This document shows, piece by piece, positions 1 to 8,736 of a stretch of DNA of 35,372 nt (position 1 is its first letter; each line of letters opens with the position of its first letter). The translations under genes and the position numbers were made by a program. The notes beneath the pieces were generated by a model, which made no database searches, was not told the origin of the DNA, and saw only the letters and a program-made list of their open reading frames with translations. The stretch comes from Aquabacterium parvum (GTDB lineage Bacteria > Pseudomonadota > Gammaproteobacteria > Burkholderiales > Burkholderiaceae_C): positions 1 to 35,372 of the forward strand of contig NZ_LFRI01000065.1 in assembly GCF_001447195.1 (NCBI RefSeq), given 5' to 3'.

Positions 1-489
1 GGCGCTGGCTGAAGCCGCAGCGGTGCCTGAAGCCGGGGTGGCAGGCCGGGGGGCCGGCGGGGTGCGGGGGTCGGCAGCTGCGGTGGTGGTGTTGGCCGTC
101 GTCGGGCGCGGCTCGACTCGAGGCGTGCCCAGCGGCTTGACCACCACCCCCGGTGCGGCCTCGCTGGCGGGTGGCACCACGCGCACGACCTGCCCCACCT
201 CGATCAGGTTGGGGTTCTCCAGGCTGTTCCAGGTGGCGATGTCGCGCCAGTTCTGCCCCGACTCCAGCGCGATGCGGATCAGCGTGTCACCAGGTTTGAC
301 GGTGTAGTAACCGGGCTTGCCGGCGTTCTCGGCGCCCGGCAGCACCTTGGGGGCGCTGGCAGATGAAGCGGACGAGCCACCGGCAGGTCGCCCTTGGTCT
401 TCAACCGGGGCACGCCGACCGGGCGAAGCGCAACCGGCCAGGATGAGGAGGGTGGCCGCCGCGGCGACCAGGCGAATGGAAGGTCTCAT
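1..489 (-). CDS. nlpD: NlpD-type LysM lipoprotein (partial, C-terminus outside window)
   Basis: An outer-membrane lipoprotein of the NlpD family, which in known members activates the AmiC amidase for septal peptidoglycan cleavage. The visible 163 codons begin with a lipoprotein signal peptide: basic MRPSIR, a hydrophobic stretch, and lipobox LAGC with the acylated Cys at residue 20. A Ser/Ala/Pro-rich spacer follows, then one LysM peptidoglycan-binding domain at about residues 60-105 (YYTVKPGDTLIRIA, then NPNLIEVGQVVRV), then a Pro/Thr/Ala-rich linker. The M23-peptidase-like domain would lie beyond base 1. An in-frame ATG two codons earlier (base 495) is an alternative start; neither has a clear ribosome binding site. 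It is the third gene after surE and pcm, in the classical surE-pcm-nlpD-rpoS order, so rpoS is expected just off the edge. That last point is inference. Confidence 0.9.
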   Translation of the reverse strand, partial: MRPSIRLVAAAATLLILAGCASPGRRAPVEDQGRPAGGSSASSASAPKVLPGAENAGKPGYYTVKPGDTLIRIALESGQNWRDIATWNSLENPNLIEVGQVVRVVPPASEAAPGVVVKPLGTPRVEPRPTTANTTTAAADPRTPPAPRPATPASGTAAASASA

Positions 490-536
490 GGGCATTTGGT
501 TGTGGCCCCAGGTGCAAAAAACACCCGGTGGCACCG

Positions 537-1403
537 TCAGGTCATGCCGGATTTTAGGGGGACGAACAGGACGGCCCCGGCCCGACTGTGTTTCAAGCTG
601 CCATCGGGCAGGCGATCGACGATGGTGAGCACCTGCCCCCGACCGGCCTCTTCCATCGGCGCCACCAGGCGCCCTCCAGGGGCGAGTTGGTCGAGCCAGG
701 CCTGAGGCAGGGCTGCGCCCCCCGCTGCGGCGATGATGGTGTCATAAGGGGCTTGCGGGGCGTGGCCCAGCATGCCGTCACCGTAGACGAGGCGGACGTC
801 GGGCATGCCCGGCACCGAGGTGCGCAGCCCATCGAGGTGCTGGCGCGCCTTGAGGTGCAAATCGCGCAAACGCTCGATGGAGACCACCCGTCGCGCCAGC
901 AGCGCCAGCAGCGCCGCCTGGTAGCCACAGCCCGTACCCACCTCCAGGCAGGCCCCCAGTGGCCTGGCCAACACCGCAGGGTCGGCAGCCAACCCCGGGC
1001 GCGTGCACAACGCCTGGATCATGGTCGCCACAACGGACGGTTTGGAGATGGTCTGCCCCAGGCCGATGGGCAGACTGGTGTCTTCGTAAGCCTGGTTGAC
1101 CAGGGCGGTGTCAACGAACTGGTGGCGAGGCACGCGCGCGAACGCGTCCAGCACGCCCGGGTGGGCAATGCCCTCGGCAGCCAGGCGGGCCACCATGCGC
1201 TGGCGAACCGACACCGAATCGAGCCCCACACCCTGGGGGCGACTCTGGCGCTGCCGCTCATCGACGGCATGTTGAAGCGGCGCTTGAGGACGCAACAATT
1301 CGCGCCCCGAGCGCACCGAGGCAGCTGCGGCCGCCCCAGCCGGCAATTGGTCAAGCTGCAAAGGAAAGCGCCTGGGCTTGCGCTCTGCCTGACCCTGGCT
1401 CAT
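537..1403 (-). CDS. pcm: Protein-L-isoaspartate O-methyltransferase
   Basis: Repairs isoaspartyl residues in aged proteins by SAM-dependent carboxyl methylation. The product is 288 residues, longer than the roughly 210-220 usual for the family. The extra length is an N-terminal extension of about 60 residues rich in Gln, Arg and Ala with no recognisable domain. The catalytic core follows: [13 protein letters not shown] (about 117-129), SAM-binding motif [13 protein letters not shown] (153-164), the acidic motif IER near 176-178, YGDG near 207-210, and the C-terminal [10 protein letters not shown] and FVPLK strands. The start was chosen because ATG at 1403 overlaps the surE stop as ATGA, implying translational coupling. 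The frame stays open upstream, but that stretch is the surE coding region. An ATG eight codons upstream (1427) is possible but less likely. Confidence 0.93.
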   Translation of the reverse strand: MSQGQAERKPRRFPLQLDQLPAGAAAAASVRSGRELLRPQAPLQHAVDERQRQSRPQGVGLDSVSVRQRMVARLAAEGIAHPGVLDAFARVPRHQFVDTALVNQAYEDTSLPIGLGQTISKPSVVATMIQALCTRPGLAADPAVLARPLGACLEVGTGCGYQAALLALLARRVVSIERLRDLHLKARQHLDGLRTSVPGMPDVRLVYGDGMLGHAPQAPYDTIIAAAGGAALPQAWLDQLAPGGRLVAPMEEAGRGQVLTIVDRLPDGSLKHSRAGAVLFVPLKSGMT

Positions 1404-2149
1404 GCGCGCCCCACCCACTGCTGCCATTGGGGAAGGCGCTGGTGATCGGTCATGTCGACCTGAAGCGGCGTGATGGACACACGCCCCTGGCGGATGGCAT
1501 GGAAGTCGGTGCCTTCGCCCTCTTCGCGGGCCTCGCCTGCGGGGCCGATCCAGTAGAACAGGTCGCCCCGAGGGTTGTGCTGCGGCACCGCCGGGAAGCT
1601 GGCGTGTCGGCGGCCCAAGCGGGTGATTTCCCAGGGGGCCTGGTCGGCATCGGCGCGCGACGGGATGTTGACGTTGAGCAACCACGGCCTGGCCGCAGGG
1701 GGCCGCGCCAGCACCTGCTCGATGACCTGGCGGGCCACCCGCGCGGCCACATCCAGGTGCTCCCACCCCTTTTCAACCAGGGAGAAGGCGATGGCAGGCA
1801 CGCCGAACAGATGGCCTTCGGTGGCGGCGGCGACCGTGCCGGAGTACAAGGTGTCATCGCCCATGTTCGCACCGTTGTTGATGCCCGAGAGCACCAGGTC
1901 AGGCTGGGGGATGAGGCCTGCGGTGAGCGCCAGGTGCACGCTGTCGGACGGCGTGCCCGTGACATAGCGAAAACCATTGGCCGCCGTGTGCAGGCTCAGG
2001 GGCTGGTGCAGGGTCAAGGCATTGGAAGTGCCCGAGGCGTTGCGCTCTGGGGCGAACACGTCCACCACTCCCAGGCCTTCGCAGGCTTTGACCAGGGCTT
2101 CGATGCCGGGAGCCAGGTAACCGTCATCGTTGGCAATCAGGATTCGCAT
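1400..2149 (-). CDS. surE: 5'/3'-nucleotidase SurE
   Basis: A metal-dependent nucleoside-monophosphate and exopolyphosphate phosphatase of the SurE family, linked to stationary-phase survival. The 249-residue product has the family length. The N-terminus [10 protein letters not shown] carries the metal-binding Asp8-Asp9 pair; Ser39 in ERNASG and Asn92 in [10 protein letters not shown] complete the conserved site. [12 protein letters not shown] and [11 protein letters not shown] are further family signatures. The frame is open upstream to 2245 but the conserved N-terminus fixes the start at 2149. There is no Shine-Dalgarno sequence before this ATG, whereas a strong -10-like TACAAT ends six bases before it, suggesting a leaderless or nearly leaderless message. 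It is first in the operon with pcm and nlpD. Confidence 0.95.
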   Translation of the reverse strand: MRILIANDDGYLAPGIEALVKACEGLGVVDVFAPERNASGTSNALTLHQPLSLHTAANGFRYVTGTPSDSVHLALTAGLIPQPDLVLSGINNGANMGDDTLYSGTVAAATEGHLFGVPAIAFSLVEKGWEHLDVAARVARQVIEQVLARPPAARPWLLNVNIPSRADADQAPWEITRLGRRHASFPAVPQHNPRGDLFYWIGPAGEAREEGEGTDFHAIRQGRVSITPLQVDMTDHQRLPQWQQWVGRA

Positions 2150-2155
2150 GCGGCC

Positions 2156-2161
2156 ATTGTA
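2156..2161 (-). promoter_or_regulatory. Candidate -10 element of surE
   Basis: Read on the minus strand, TACAAT (5 of 6 to TATAAT) ends six bases before the surE ATG. A TTGCGC at 2181-2186 (minus strand) lies 19 bp upstream and could be a weak -35. If used, transcription would start at or beside the ATG. Sequence inference only. Confidence 0.4.
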
Positions 2162-2211
2162 GGAGCGCAACGACAGGTGGGCGCAAAACATGCAAGCGGG
2201 GTGCAACAGGG

Positions 2212-2241
2212 GTGACGCAGCCCCCCATAGAGACCGATAAT
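2212..2241 (+). promoter_or_regulatory. Candidate sigma-70 promoter for the two-component operon
   Basis: GTGACG (2212-2217) and GATAAT (2236-2241) are separated by 18 bp in the divergent region between surE and the response-regulator gene. This would give a leader of about 95 bases before the ATG at 2343. The -10 is good, the -35 moderate. Confidence 0.35.
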
Positions 2242-2342
2242 CCAAGGATGCGGTTCACCCAAATGGCTGATCCCCTTCATGCCCGACTCTCGGGCGCATC
2301 ATCAACCCAGGCCAATGCACCCAGCAGCCTCGGGAGGAGTCC

Positions 2343-3068
2343 ATGGCTGTCAAGGTACTGATTCTTGAAGACAACCCGGTTGCACGGGGCTTCCTGTGCC
2401 GCGTGGTGCGGGAGAGCTTCAGCGACGTCGGCGACATCACCGAAGCCGGCGACCTGGAGGCGGTGCGCCGCATCCTGGGCCATTCGGCAGGGGGGCGCGC
2501 CAGTCCGCAAGCCGACCCGTTCCAGCTGATCCTGGTTGACCTCGAGTTGCCGGATGGCAGTGGGCTGGAGTTGCTCACCGAGCTCTCGCAATACCCGGCC
2601 ACGCGGATCGTCACCACGCTGTACTCCGACGACGAGCACCTGTTTCCCGCATTGCAATGTGGCGCAGATGGCTACTTGCTCAAGGAAGACCGCTTCGAGG
2701 TGCTGGTCGAGGAGCTGCAAAAGATCGTGCGGGGCCAGCCGCCGCTCTCGCCCGCCATCGCTCGCAGGCTGCTGACCCACTTCCGCACGGGCGAGCCCAT
2801 GCCGGGCGCGCCTGCAGCCAACCACACCGGTGCAGCTTCCTCCGCGTCGGCAACGGTGCTGGTGGCCAGCGAACACGAACGCCTCACCCCCCGTGAGAGC
2901 GAGGTGCTGACCTACCTGAGCAAGGGCTTCACGATCAAGGAGATCGCGGCGCTGATGGGCATCAAGTGGTTCACGGTGAATGACCACATCAAGTCCATCT
3001 ACAAAAAGCTCAATGTCTCGAGCCGGGCCGAGGCTGCCGTCCTTGCCAGCAAGCAAGGGCTGGTCTGA
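2343..3068 (+). CDS. NarL/LuxR-family DNA-binding response regulator
   Basis: A two-component transcription regulator of 241 residues. The N-terminal receiver domain (about 1-125) has the acidic pair Glu9-Asp10, the predicted phospho-acceptor Asp66 in LILVDLELPDGSG, Thr91/Thr92 at the end of strand 4, and Lys114 in DGYLLKED. A low-complexity linker of about 50 residues follows. The C-terminal LuxR/GerE helix-turn-helix (about 180-241) reads LTPRESEVLTYLSKGFTIKE and then KWFTVNDHIKSIYKKLNV, with the usual spacing. A clear GGGAGGAG ribosome binding site precedes the ATG. The stop lies 12 bases before the start of the partner kinase gene, so the two are almost certainly co-transcribed. Target genes and stimulus cannot be read from the sequence. 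Confidence 0.9.
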   Translation: MAVKVLILEDNPVARGFLCRVVRESFSDVGDITEAGDLEAVRRILGHSAGGRASPQADPFQLILVDLELPDGSGLELLTELSQYPATRIVTTLYSDDEHLFPALQCGADGYLLKEDRFEVLVEELQKIVRGQPPLSPAIARRLLTHFRTGEPMPGAPAANHTGAASSASATVLVASEHERLTPRESEVLTYLSKGFTIKEIAALMGIKWFTVNDHIKSIYKKLNVSSRAEAAVLASKQGLV

Positions 3069-3080
3069 CCTGGGTTGACC

Positions 3081-5438
3081 ATGTCAGCGCACCTGATCGC
3101 AAGCGAGGCCGATGCCGCGAACTGCGAACCAGGCGCTGACCCGACTCACGCCTGGCCCAGCCTGGAGGCCGTTCTCCAAAAACCGCTGAGCCTGCCTCGG
3201 TGGGTGGGCTGGCGGCTCAAGGCGATGGCCACCATCGTGGTGGTGGCGATGGCTGGCGTGCTGCTGCTGGCGCACTGGCTGGCGGGGCAGCCTCGTTTCC
3301 CCTTCTCGCTCGCGGTCACGCCAACGGGCGAGGTGCGGCTGGACACCGCAGACTACCCGCCCCTGCGCCCACTGGAAGGCAAGACGCTGCAAGCCCTGGG
3401 CATCGATCACGGCATGGCCGATGCGCACCCCGCACTCGTGGCCCCGATCCCGCCGCTGGCCCTGTTCCCCAGTGGTCGGTGGCTGCTCGACGAGGATGGT
3501 TTGCAGCGTTTCATCGCTGGACACGTGGGCCTGTCCAACGCCCTCGACAACTGGAGCCCAAACGGAGTCGCGGTGCGACTGCAGCTCAAGGGGCACCCCG
3601 ACGCACCCATCCTGATCGCGCCTCGAGGCTGGGCGGGCATCACACCGGTTTACTGGGTGCTGGCGGCCTTGTCGCTGGTGGTGGCCTCGATGGGAGCGAT
3701 GGTGCTGCTGTCCAATGCGGACTGGCGATACGGAGGCTATGCCCTGCTCGCCGTGACCCAGGCCGGCAACCTGCTGCTGATGGCCTTGGAAAGCAACCTG
3801 GGCCTGTTCACCCCCACGTGGCTGCTGACCCTGGACACGAGCTTGCGCGCGCTGTTCGACCTGCTGGGTGCCGCGGGCCTGGTCCACATCGCGCTGTTGA
3901 ATGACACGCCGGGCCCCAACTGGGGGTTCAAGGCGGCGGCGGCCTGGCTGGGTGCCTTGGCGATGTGGGCATTGCACGGCAGCCTTTCGGCCGCCCCAGG
4001 TTGGTGGCTGCTGCAACTGGGGTGTGGCGGCCTGGCCCTGTGCGCCATCGGCGTGACCTTCACCGAGCAAGCGCGCAGCCCCAACCCCCTGCACCTGCTG
4101 ATGCGCCGGGTTCTGACGATCGGCATGCTGACCTGGAGCTTGTTGAGCCTGGCCGTCTGGCTCACGCGCGAGCGCCCTGACCTGAACCTCGAAATCAGCG
4201 TTTGGGGCGTGGCAGGCTGGCAGGCCTTCGTGACCTCGATGGTGCTGATCGCGCCGTATTTCTCGCGCACGCGCCAGGTGCAACGAGAGTTCATGCTGCT
4301 GGCCGCTTCGGGCACGGTCGCCGCATCGCTGGACCTGTTGTTCGTCGCGGTGTTCTCGATGGGTCAGCTGGCGTCGATGGCGATCTCGCTGATGCTGTCG
4401 ATGGGGCTGTACCTGAGCTTTCGTCGTTGGCTGCTGGCCAGGCTGCCCCGCCCCGACTCCTTGTCGATGGAGAAGGTCTTCCAGCAGATCTACCGCATTG
4501 CTCGGCAGATCGAAGTGCAGCCTGAGAGTGCCTGCCCGGCGATGTCCCGCTTGATGCGTGACCTCTTCGACCCGCTGGATGTGATGGTGGCCCAAGGCCA
4601 TTTGAGCCAGGTGACCCTGGAACAGGATGGCGGGCTGATGCTGGTGCCGGTGCCCAGCCTGACCGCATCCGCGCATGCCCGGCGAACGGTGCTGGTGGTC
4701 AAGCACGCCCGCAGGGGCCAGCACCTGTTCACCCGCGACGACTGCGCCTTGGCGCAACGCATCGTCGAGCAACTGCAGCGGGCGCTGAGCTTCGATCAGG
4801 CCGTTGAGCAGGGCCGCAGCGAGGAGCGCCTGCGCATCGCGCAGGACCTGCATGACGACATCGGCGCGCGCCTGCTGACGCTGATGTACCAGGCCCCCAC
4901 GCCCGAGATCGAGGAGTACATCCGCCACACCATCCAGGACCTCAAGACGCTCACGCGAGGCCTGGCCGCGCACACGCATTGCCTGACCCAGGCTGCGGGC
5001 GAGTGGAAGCGCGACATCAGCCACCGGCTCAATGTGGCACGCTGCGAGCTGGACTGGCAAATGAAGCTGGAACGCGAGATCGGGCTGAACGTGGTGCAGT
5101 GGTCGGCGCTGACGCGCATCCTGCGTGAGCTGGTGAGCAACACCATCAGCCATGCGCAGGCCAGGCGGGTGCAGGTGAGCTTGAGCCTTCAGGGCGGCAC
5201 GCTGCGGCTGGTGGTGTGCGACGACGGCGTCGGCACGGCCCCCGAGACCTGGTCACATGGGCTCGGGCTGGGCGGTGTACGCAAGCGGGTCAAGCAACTG
5301 GGCGGCAACGTGCGCTGGTCAACCTTGGCGCCCCATGGGGTCTGCTGCGAGGTGGAGATCCCGAACTTCGCGGGGGCGTGCCCGGAAGATCAGATCGAAC
5401 ATGCGCCCGGCAACGCTTCCAGTCAAGCCTCCCATTGA
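3081..5438 (+). CDS. Membrane sensor histidine kinase (HisKA_3 / NarL-partner type)
   Basis: The cognate kinase for the preceding regulator, 785 residues from ATG 3081; an in-frame TTG at 3075 is less likely. One transmembrane helix near residues 50-68 is followed by a periplasmic region of about 130 residues with no recognised fold. About seven or eight further hydrophobic helices then span roughly residues 195-450, recalling 7TM-type sensors. The cytoplasmic part ends in a HisKA_3 dimerisation domain, EERLRIAQDLHDDIGARLL, with phospho-accepting His591. A HATPase_c domain follows, with the N box ELVSNTISHA from Glu683, G1 box DDGVG near 714, and a GLGLGG segment. The 3' end overlaps the convergent ATPase gene by 16 bp. 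The signal sensed is unknown. Kinase identity is secure; the helix count is approximate. Confidence 0.88.
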   Translation: MSAHLIASEADAANCEPGADPTHAWPSLEAVLQKPLSLPRWVGWRLKAMATIVVVAMAGVLLLAHWLAGQPRFPFSLAVTPTGEVRLDTADYPPLRPLEGKTLQALGIDHGMADAHPALVAPIPPLALFPSGRWLLDEDGLQRFIAGHVGLSNALDNWSPNGVAVRLQLKGHPDAPILIAPRGWAGITPVYWVLAALSLVVASMGAMVLLSNADWRYGGYALLAVTQAGNLLLMALESNLGLFTPTWLLTLDTSLRALFDLLGAAGLVHIALLNDTPGPNWGFKAAAAWLGALAMWALHGSLSAAPGWWLLQLGCGGLALCAIGVTFTEQARSPNPLHLLMRRVLTIGMLTWSLLSLAVWLTRERPDLNLEISVWGVAGWQAFVTSMVLIAPYFSRTRQVQREFMLLAASGTVAASLDLLFVAVFSMGQLASMAISLMLSMGLYLSFRRWLLARLPRPDSLSMEKVFQQIYRIARQIEVQPESACPAMSRLMRDLFDPLDVMVAQGHLSQVTLEQDGGLMLVPVPSLTASAHARRTVLVVKHARRGQHLFTRDDCALAQRIVEQLQRALSFDQAVEQGRSEERLRIAQDLHDDIGARLLTLMYQAPTPEIEEYIRHTIQDLKTLTRGLAAHTHCLTQAAGEWKRDISHRLNVARCELDWQMKLEREIGLNVVQWSALTRILRELVSNTISHAQARRVQVSLSLQGGTLRLVVCDDGVGTAPETWSHGLGLGGVRKRVKQLGGNVRWSTLAPHGVCCEVEIPNFAGACPEDQIEHAPGNASSQASH

Positions 5439-7237
5439 GGCGTGTTGCGCAGGACCTCGTCGAGGGTCGTCAGGCCCTCGGCCACCTTCATCACACCGGA
5501 CAGGCGCAGCGGGCGCAAGCCTTCTTTCGCGGCGGTGCGGCGCAAGCTGGCCATGTCGACCTGCGGGTGCATGGCGCCACGGATGGCCTCCGACACCGGC
5601 AGCAACTCGTAAAGGCCGACTCGGCCCTTGAAGCCCGTCATGCGGCACTCCAGGCAGCCCACGGGCTTGTGGGCGTTGACCTTGCCGTTCATGCGCCAGG
5701 GGCGGATGGCTTCGGCCAGGGTCTTCTCGTCGAGCTCGGTGTCAGGTTGTTTGCAATGCGGGCACAGGGTGCGCACCAGGCGCTGGGCCAGCACGCCGAT
5801 GACGGTGGCGCTGATGAGGTAGCTGGGCACGCCCAGGTCGGTCAGGCGCGTGATGGCCGAGGCCGCGTCGTTCGTGTGCAGGGTCGAGAACACGAGGTGG
5901 CCTGTCAGCGAGGACTGGATCGCCATCTCGGCGGTTTCGAGGTCGCGGATTTCGCCGACCATGATGATGTCCGGGTCCTGCCGCATGAGGGCGCGCACGC
6001 CTTCGGCAAATCCCAGGTCGATGGCCGGTTGAACCTGCGTCTGGTTGAAAGAGGCCTCGATCATTTCGATCGGGTCTTCGATGGTGCAGACGTTGACCTC
6101 GTCGGTGGCCACGCGCTTGAGCGTGGAATACAGCGTGGTGGTCTTGCCCGAGCCGGTGGGGCCGGTGACCAGGATGATGCCGTGCGGACGGCCCACCAGG
6201 CCTTCCCAGACTTTGGTCTCGGAGGGGGCAAAGCCCAGCGCCTCGAAGGACTTGACTGTGTTGTCCGGGTCGAAGATGCGCATGACGAGCTTCTCACCGA
6301 AGGCGGTGGGCATGGTCGACAGGCGCATTTCGACTTCGTCGCCACCGGGGTTGCGCGTCTTGATGCGGCCGTCGAGCGGGCGGCGTTTTTCGACCACGTC
6401 CATGCGGCCCAGCAGCTTGATGCGCGCGGTCATGGCCTGCATCACCGCCAGCGGCACCTGGTAGACCGTGTGCAGCACGCCGTCGATGCGAAAGCGGATG
6501 GCGCCCATCTCGCGGCGCGGTTCGAGGTGGATGTCGGAGGCGCGCTGGTCGAAGGCGTATTGCCACAGCCAGTCAACGACCTGGATGATGCCCTGGTCGT
6601 TGGCGTCGAGCTGGCGGTTGCTCTTGCCGAGCTCGACCAGTTGCTCGAAGTTGTGCGCAACCGAGTCGCCCGTCTTCTTGTTGGCGTCCTTGACGGACTT
6701 GGCCAGGGTGTAGAACTCGGTGCGAAAGCGCTGCAGGTCCAGCGGGCTGGACACCACCAGGCGGATTTTCTTCTTGGTGTGCGCCAGGATTTCATCCACC
6801 CAGGCCACGTCCAGCGGCTCGCAGGTGGCGATGGTGATCTCGGTGAGGCTGACCTGCACCGGCAGGGCCTTGCGGCGCTCGGCGTAGTTGATGGACATGA
6901 CCTCGGCCACGCGGGCGACGTCCACTTTGAGCGGGTCGATGCGCAGGTAGGACAGGCCCACGCGGCGGGCCAGCCACTCCGTGAGGGGTTCGAGTTCGAG
7001 GGCAGCGCCGGTGTCGGCCCGGGTCAGCGCCATGCCCGACAGGCGCACCAGGGCGTGCTGGGCGCTGTCACCCGCAGCGAAACGCTGGGTCACGCGCTCG
7101 GCATCGGCGGGGGTGATGAGGCCGTCTTCGAGCAACCAGGTCAGCAGCTGGCGCCAGGCCAGCGGGCCTTTGGGCAGATCCTTGCCCTGATCGGCATGGG
7201 GGCGCGGGTTGGCGCGGGAGGCAGAGGTCGAGCTCAT
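5423..7237 (-). CDS. GspE/PilB-family type II/IV secretion-pilus ATPase (orphan)
   Basis: A hexameric assembly ATPase of the GspE/PulE/PilB family, 604 residues. After an N1-like domain (about 25-180), the catalytic core has FDQRASDIHLEPRREMGAIR (229-248), Walker A GPTGSGKTT (359-367), an Asp box around IEDPIE (387-391), Walker B-like DPDIIMVGEIRD (421-432) and a His box around STLHTNDAAS. A zinc-binding tetracysteine motif is present as CPHC (492-495) and CLEC (528-531). The start at 7237 is set by an ATGA overlap with the upstream methyltransferase gene; the frame is open further upstream but that is the neighbour's coding sequence. No pilin, platform protein, secretin or prepilin peptidase gene lies beside it, so the machine it powers is not evident here. 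Whether it is GspE- or PilB-like cannot be settled by eye. Confidence 0.88.
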   Translation of the reverse strand: MSSTSASRANPRPHADQGKDLPKGPLAWRQLLTWLLEDGLITPADAERVTQRFAAGDSAQHALVRLSGMALTRADTGAALELEPLTEWLARRVGLSYLRIDPLKVDVARVAEVMSINYAERRKALPVQVSLTEITIATCEPLDVAWVDEILAHTKKKIRLVVSSPLDLQRFRTEFYTLAKSVKDANKKTGDSVAHNFEQLVELGKSNRQLDANDQGIIQVVDWLWQYAFDQRASDIHLEPRREMGAIRFRIDGVLHTVYQVPLAVMQAMTARIKLLGRMDVVEKRRPLDGRIKTRNPGGDEVEMRLSTMPTAFGEKLVMRIFDPDNTVKSFEALGFAPSETKVWEGLVGRPHGIILVTGPTGSGKTTTLYSTLKRVATDEVNVCTIEDPIEMIEASFNQTQVQPAIDLGFAEGVRALMRQDPDIIMVGEIRDLETAEMAIQSSLTGHLVFSTLHTNDAASAITRLTDLGVPSYLISATVIGVLAQRLVRTLCPHCKQPDTELDEKTLAEAIRPWRMNGKVNAHKPVGCLECRMTGFKGRVGLYELLPVSEAIRGAMHPQVDMASLRRTAAKEGLRPLRLSGVMKVAEGLTTLDEVLRNTPQWEA

Positions 7238-8076
7238 GCAGCAGAGGCCTTCTTGCGGGATGGCTTGGGGCCGGCGGACTGGGCTGCCGCTGGCTTGTCG
7301 GGCTTGGACACGGCAGCAGCCGGCTTCCACGCCGACAGCAACTTGACCCATTTTCGCGCGGGCAACGCAAAACGGGTCTCCAGAGTTTCGGCACGTTGCG
7401 CCAGCACTTCCCTTGTCGGCATGTCGACGCCCTTCCAGGCCAGCACGATGGTGTTGCCATCCGACGTGGGCTTGAAGACGGCAACGTGGTCCTCGCCGAA
7501 GGCGGTGGCGATGCGTCGGGCGCTGCGCTCGAAGCTGGCTTCGCGCCCGAAAAGGTTGACGGTCATGACCCCACCGTCGTCGAGCACGCGCCAGCAGGCC
7601 TGGTAGAAGGCCTCGTCGTCGAGCGCTGGGCTGGCGGCTTCGTGGTCGTACAGGTCAACGCTCAGGGCATCGGCTGATGCGATGTGGGCGTCGTCGCGCA
7701 CGTAGCGGTCGGCATCGCCCTGGATGACCTGCAGGCGATCGTCGTCTTCGGGCAGGTGGAACCAACTGCGGCAGACCTGGACGACCTGTGGGTTGAGCTC
7801 GACGACCGTGGTGGGCAGGCGCAGCTCGCTGTGGCAGAACTTGGTCAGGGCCGCAGCGCCCAGGCCCAATTGCAGGCAGCGGGTGCCAGGCAGGTGCTCG
7901 GGCTCGCGCAGCAGCAGCCAGGCCATCATGCGCTGGATGTACTCCAGCTCCAGCTTCTGGGGCTTGCGGATGCGCATGGCGCCCTGGATCCAGGGCGTGT
8001 CAAGGTGCAGAAAGCGCACCCCTCCTTGTTCGGAGATGGTGGCTTCGGGCAGGGCAGGTTGTCGGGCTCGTTTCAC
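7234..8076 (-). CDS. Spermidine-synthase-like SAM-dependent methyltransferase-fold protein
   Basis: A 280-residue Rossmann-fold protein of the spermine/spermidine synthase-like group (SpeE-related, without proven aminopropyl transfer). Family features are GAMRIRKPQKLELEY (33-47), the nucleotide-binding loop LQLGLGAAALT (68-78), acidic Glu93 in VVELNP, GDADRYV (120-126) and SVDLYDHEA. The C-terminus after about residue 240 is a Lys/Pro/Ala-rich tail that looks disordered. The stop codon overlaps the start of the GspE/PilB-like ATPase gene (ATGA), so the two proteins are translationally coupled. Its start is only 27 bp from the divergent glycosylase gene, so promoters must be very compact. Substrate is not identifiable; stand-alone homologues are often simply called spermidine synthase. 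Confidence 0.8.
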   Translation of the reverse strand: MKRARQPALPEATISEQGGVRFLHLDTPWIQGAMRIRKPQKLELEYIQRMMAWLLLREPEHLPGTRCLQLGLGAAALTKFCHSELRLPTTVVELNPQVVQVCRSWFHLPEDDDRLQVIQGDADRYVRDDAHIASADALSVDLYDHEAASPALDDEAFYQACWRVLDDGGVMTVNLFGREASFERSARRIATAFGEDHVAVFKPTSDGNTIVLAWKGVDMPTREVLAQRAETLETRFALPARKWVKLLSAWKPAAAVSKPDKPAAAQSAGPKPSRKKASAA

Positions 8077-8103
8077 CTCGGCGAGTGTGGCACAGTCAAA
8101 GGC

Positions 8104-8736
8104 ATGCCTTCTGCGTTGATCCGCACCGCGGCGATGTGCGCCGCACAGCCTCCGGCCGAGCCTGCAAGCGCCCCATCGCCTGCTGAGACCACGAAGGCTT
8201 CAAACACCGAACCCCGGCGGCTGAACGGCCTCGGCCCGGTGGCCGGCACGGGCGCTCGCCTGCTCATCCTGGGCAGCTTCCCGAGCGAAGCGTCGCTGCG
8301 GGCCCAGCAATACTACGCCCACCCACGCAACCACTTCTGGCCCATCCTGTCGGCGATCTGGGGCCTCCGAGGCGACCAGGCGTTGAGCGCCCTGCCCTAT
8401 GACGATCGCCTGCCGATCGTCACAGCCCACGGCTTGGCCATCTGGGACGTGTATGCCGGCTGCGAACGCGAAGGCAGCCTGGACAGCGCCATCCGCGCGG
8501 CGCAGCTCAACGACCTGGTCGGTCTGCAGCGGCGCCTGCCCACGCTGCGCGCCATCGCCCACAACGGCGGCGAGTCAGCGCGGCACATGAAACTCACCCA
8601 GGCGCTCGGCCTGCCCGTGCACAAACTGCCTTCAAGCAGCCCGGCCAACGCCAGTTGGTCCGTGGAGCGCAAGGTGCAGGCTTGGCGCGAGGTGTTCCAG
8701 GCTGCGGGCGTGGTGCAGCCCCCTTGTGCTCGATGA
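8104..8736 (+). CDS. Hypoxanthine (deoxyinosine) DNA glycosylase, UDG family 6
   Basis: A base-excision repair enzyme expected to remove hypoxanthine produced by adenine deamination in DNA. The 210-residue product has a Pro/Ala-rich N-terminal tail of about 40 residues. The compact family-6 uracil-DNA-glycosylase fold follows: LLILGSFPSEASLRAQQYY, then HPRNHFWPIL, GLAIWDVYAGCEREGSLDSA, IAHNGGESARH and LPSSSPANA. The GSFPSxxS and HNG(G) motifs distinguish it from Mug-type enzymes. The start at 8104 gives the shortest leader compatible with the divergent gene. An in-frame ATG at 8134 (MCAAQPP) is an alternative, since conserved sequence begins well after both. The stop overlaps the next start as ATGA. 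Confidence 0.82.
   Translation: MPSALIRTAAMCAAQPPAEPASAPSPAETTKASNTEPRRLNGLGPVAGTGARLLILGSFPSEASLRAQQYYAHPRNHFWPILSAIWGLRGDQALSALPYDDRLPIVTAHGLAIWDVYAGCEREGSLDSAIRAAQLNDLVGLQRRLPTLRAIAHNGGESARHMKLTQALGLPVHKLPSSSPANASWSVERKVQAWREVFQAAGVVQPPCAR

Noticed and set aside
3084..5153. A 689-codon open frame on the minus strand opposite the histidine kinase
   Set aside because: Gln/His/Arg-rich shadow of a well-supported kinase gene.
5216..7606. A 796-codon open frame on the plus strand opposite the GspE/PilB-like ATPase gene
   Set aside because: Antisense to a gene with intact Walker motifs; His/Gly/Gln-rich product with no family character.
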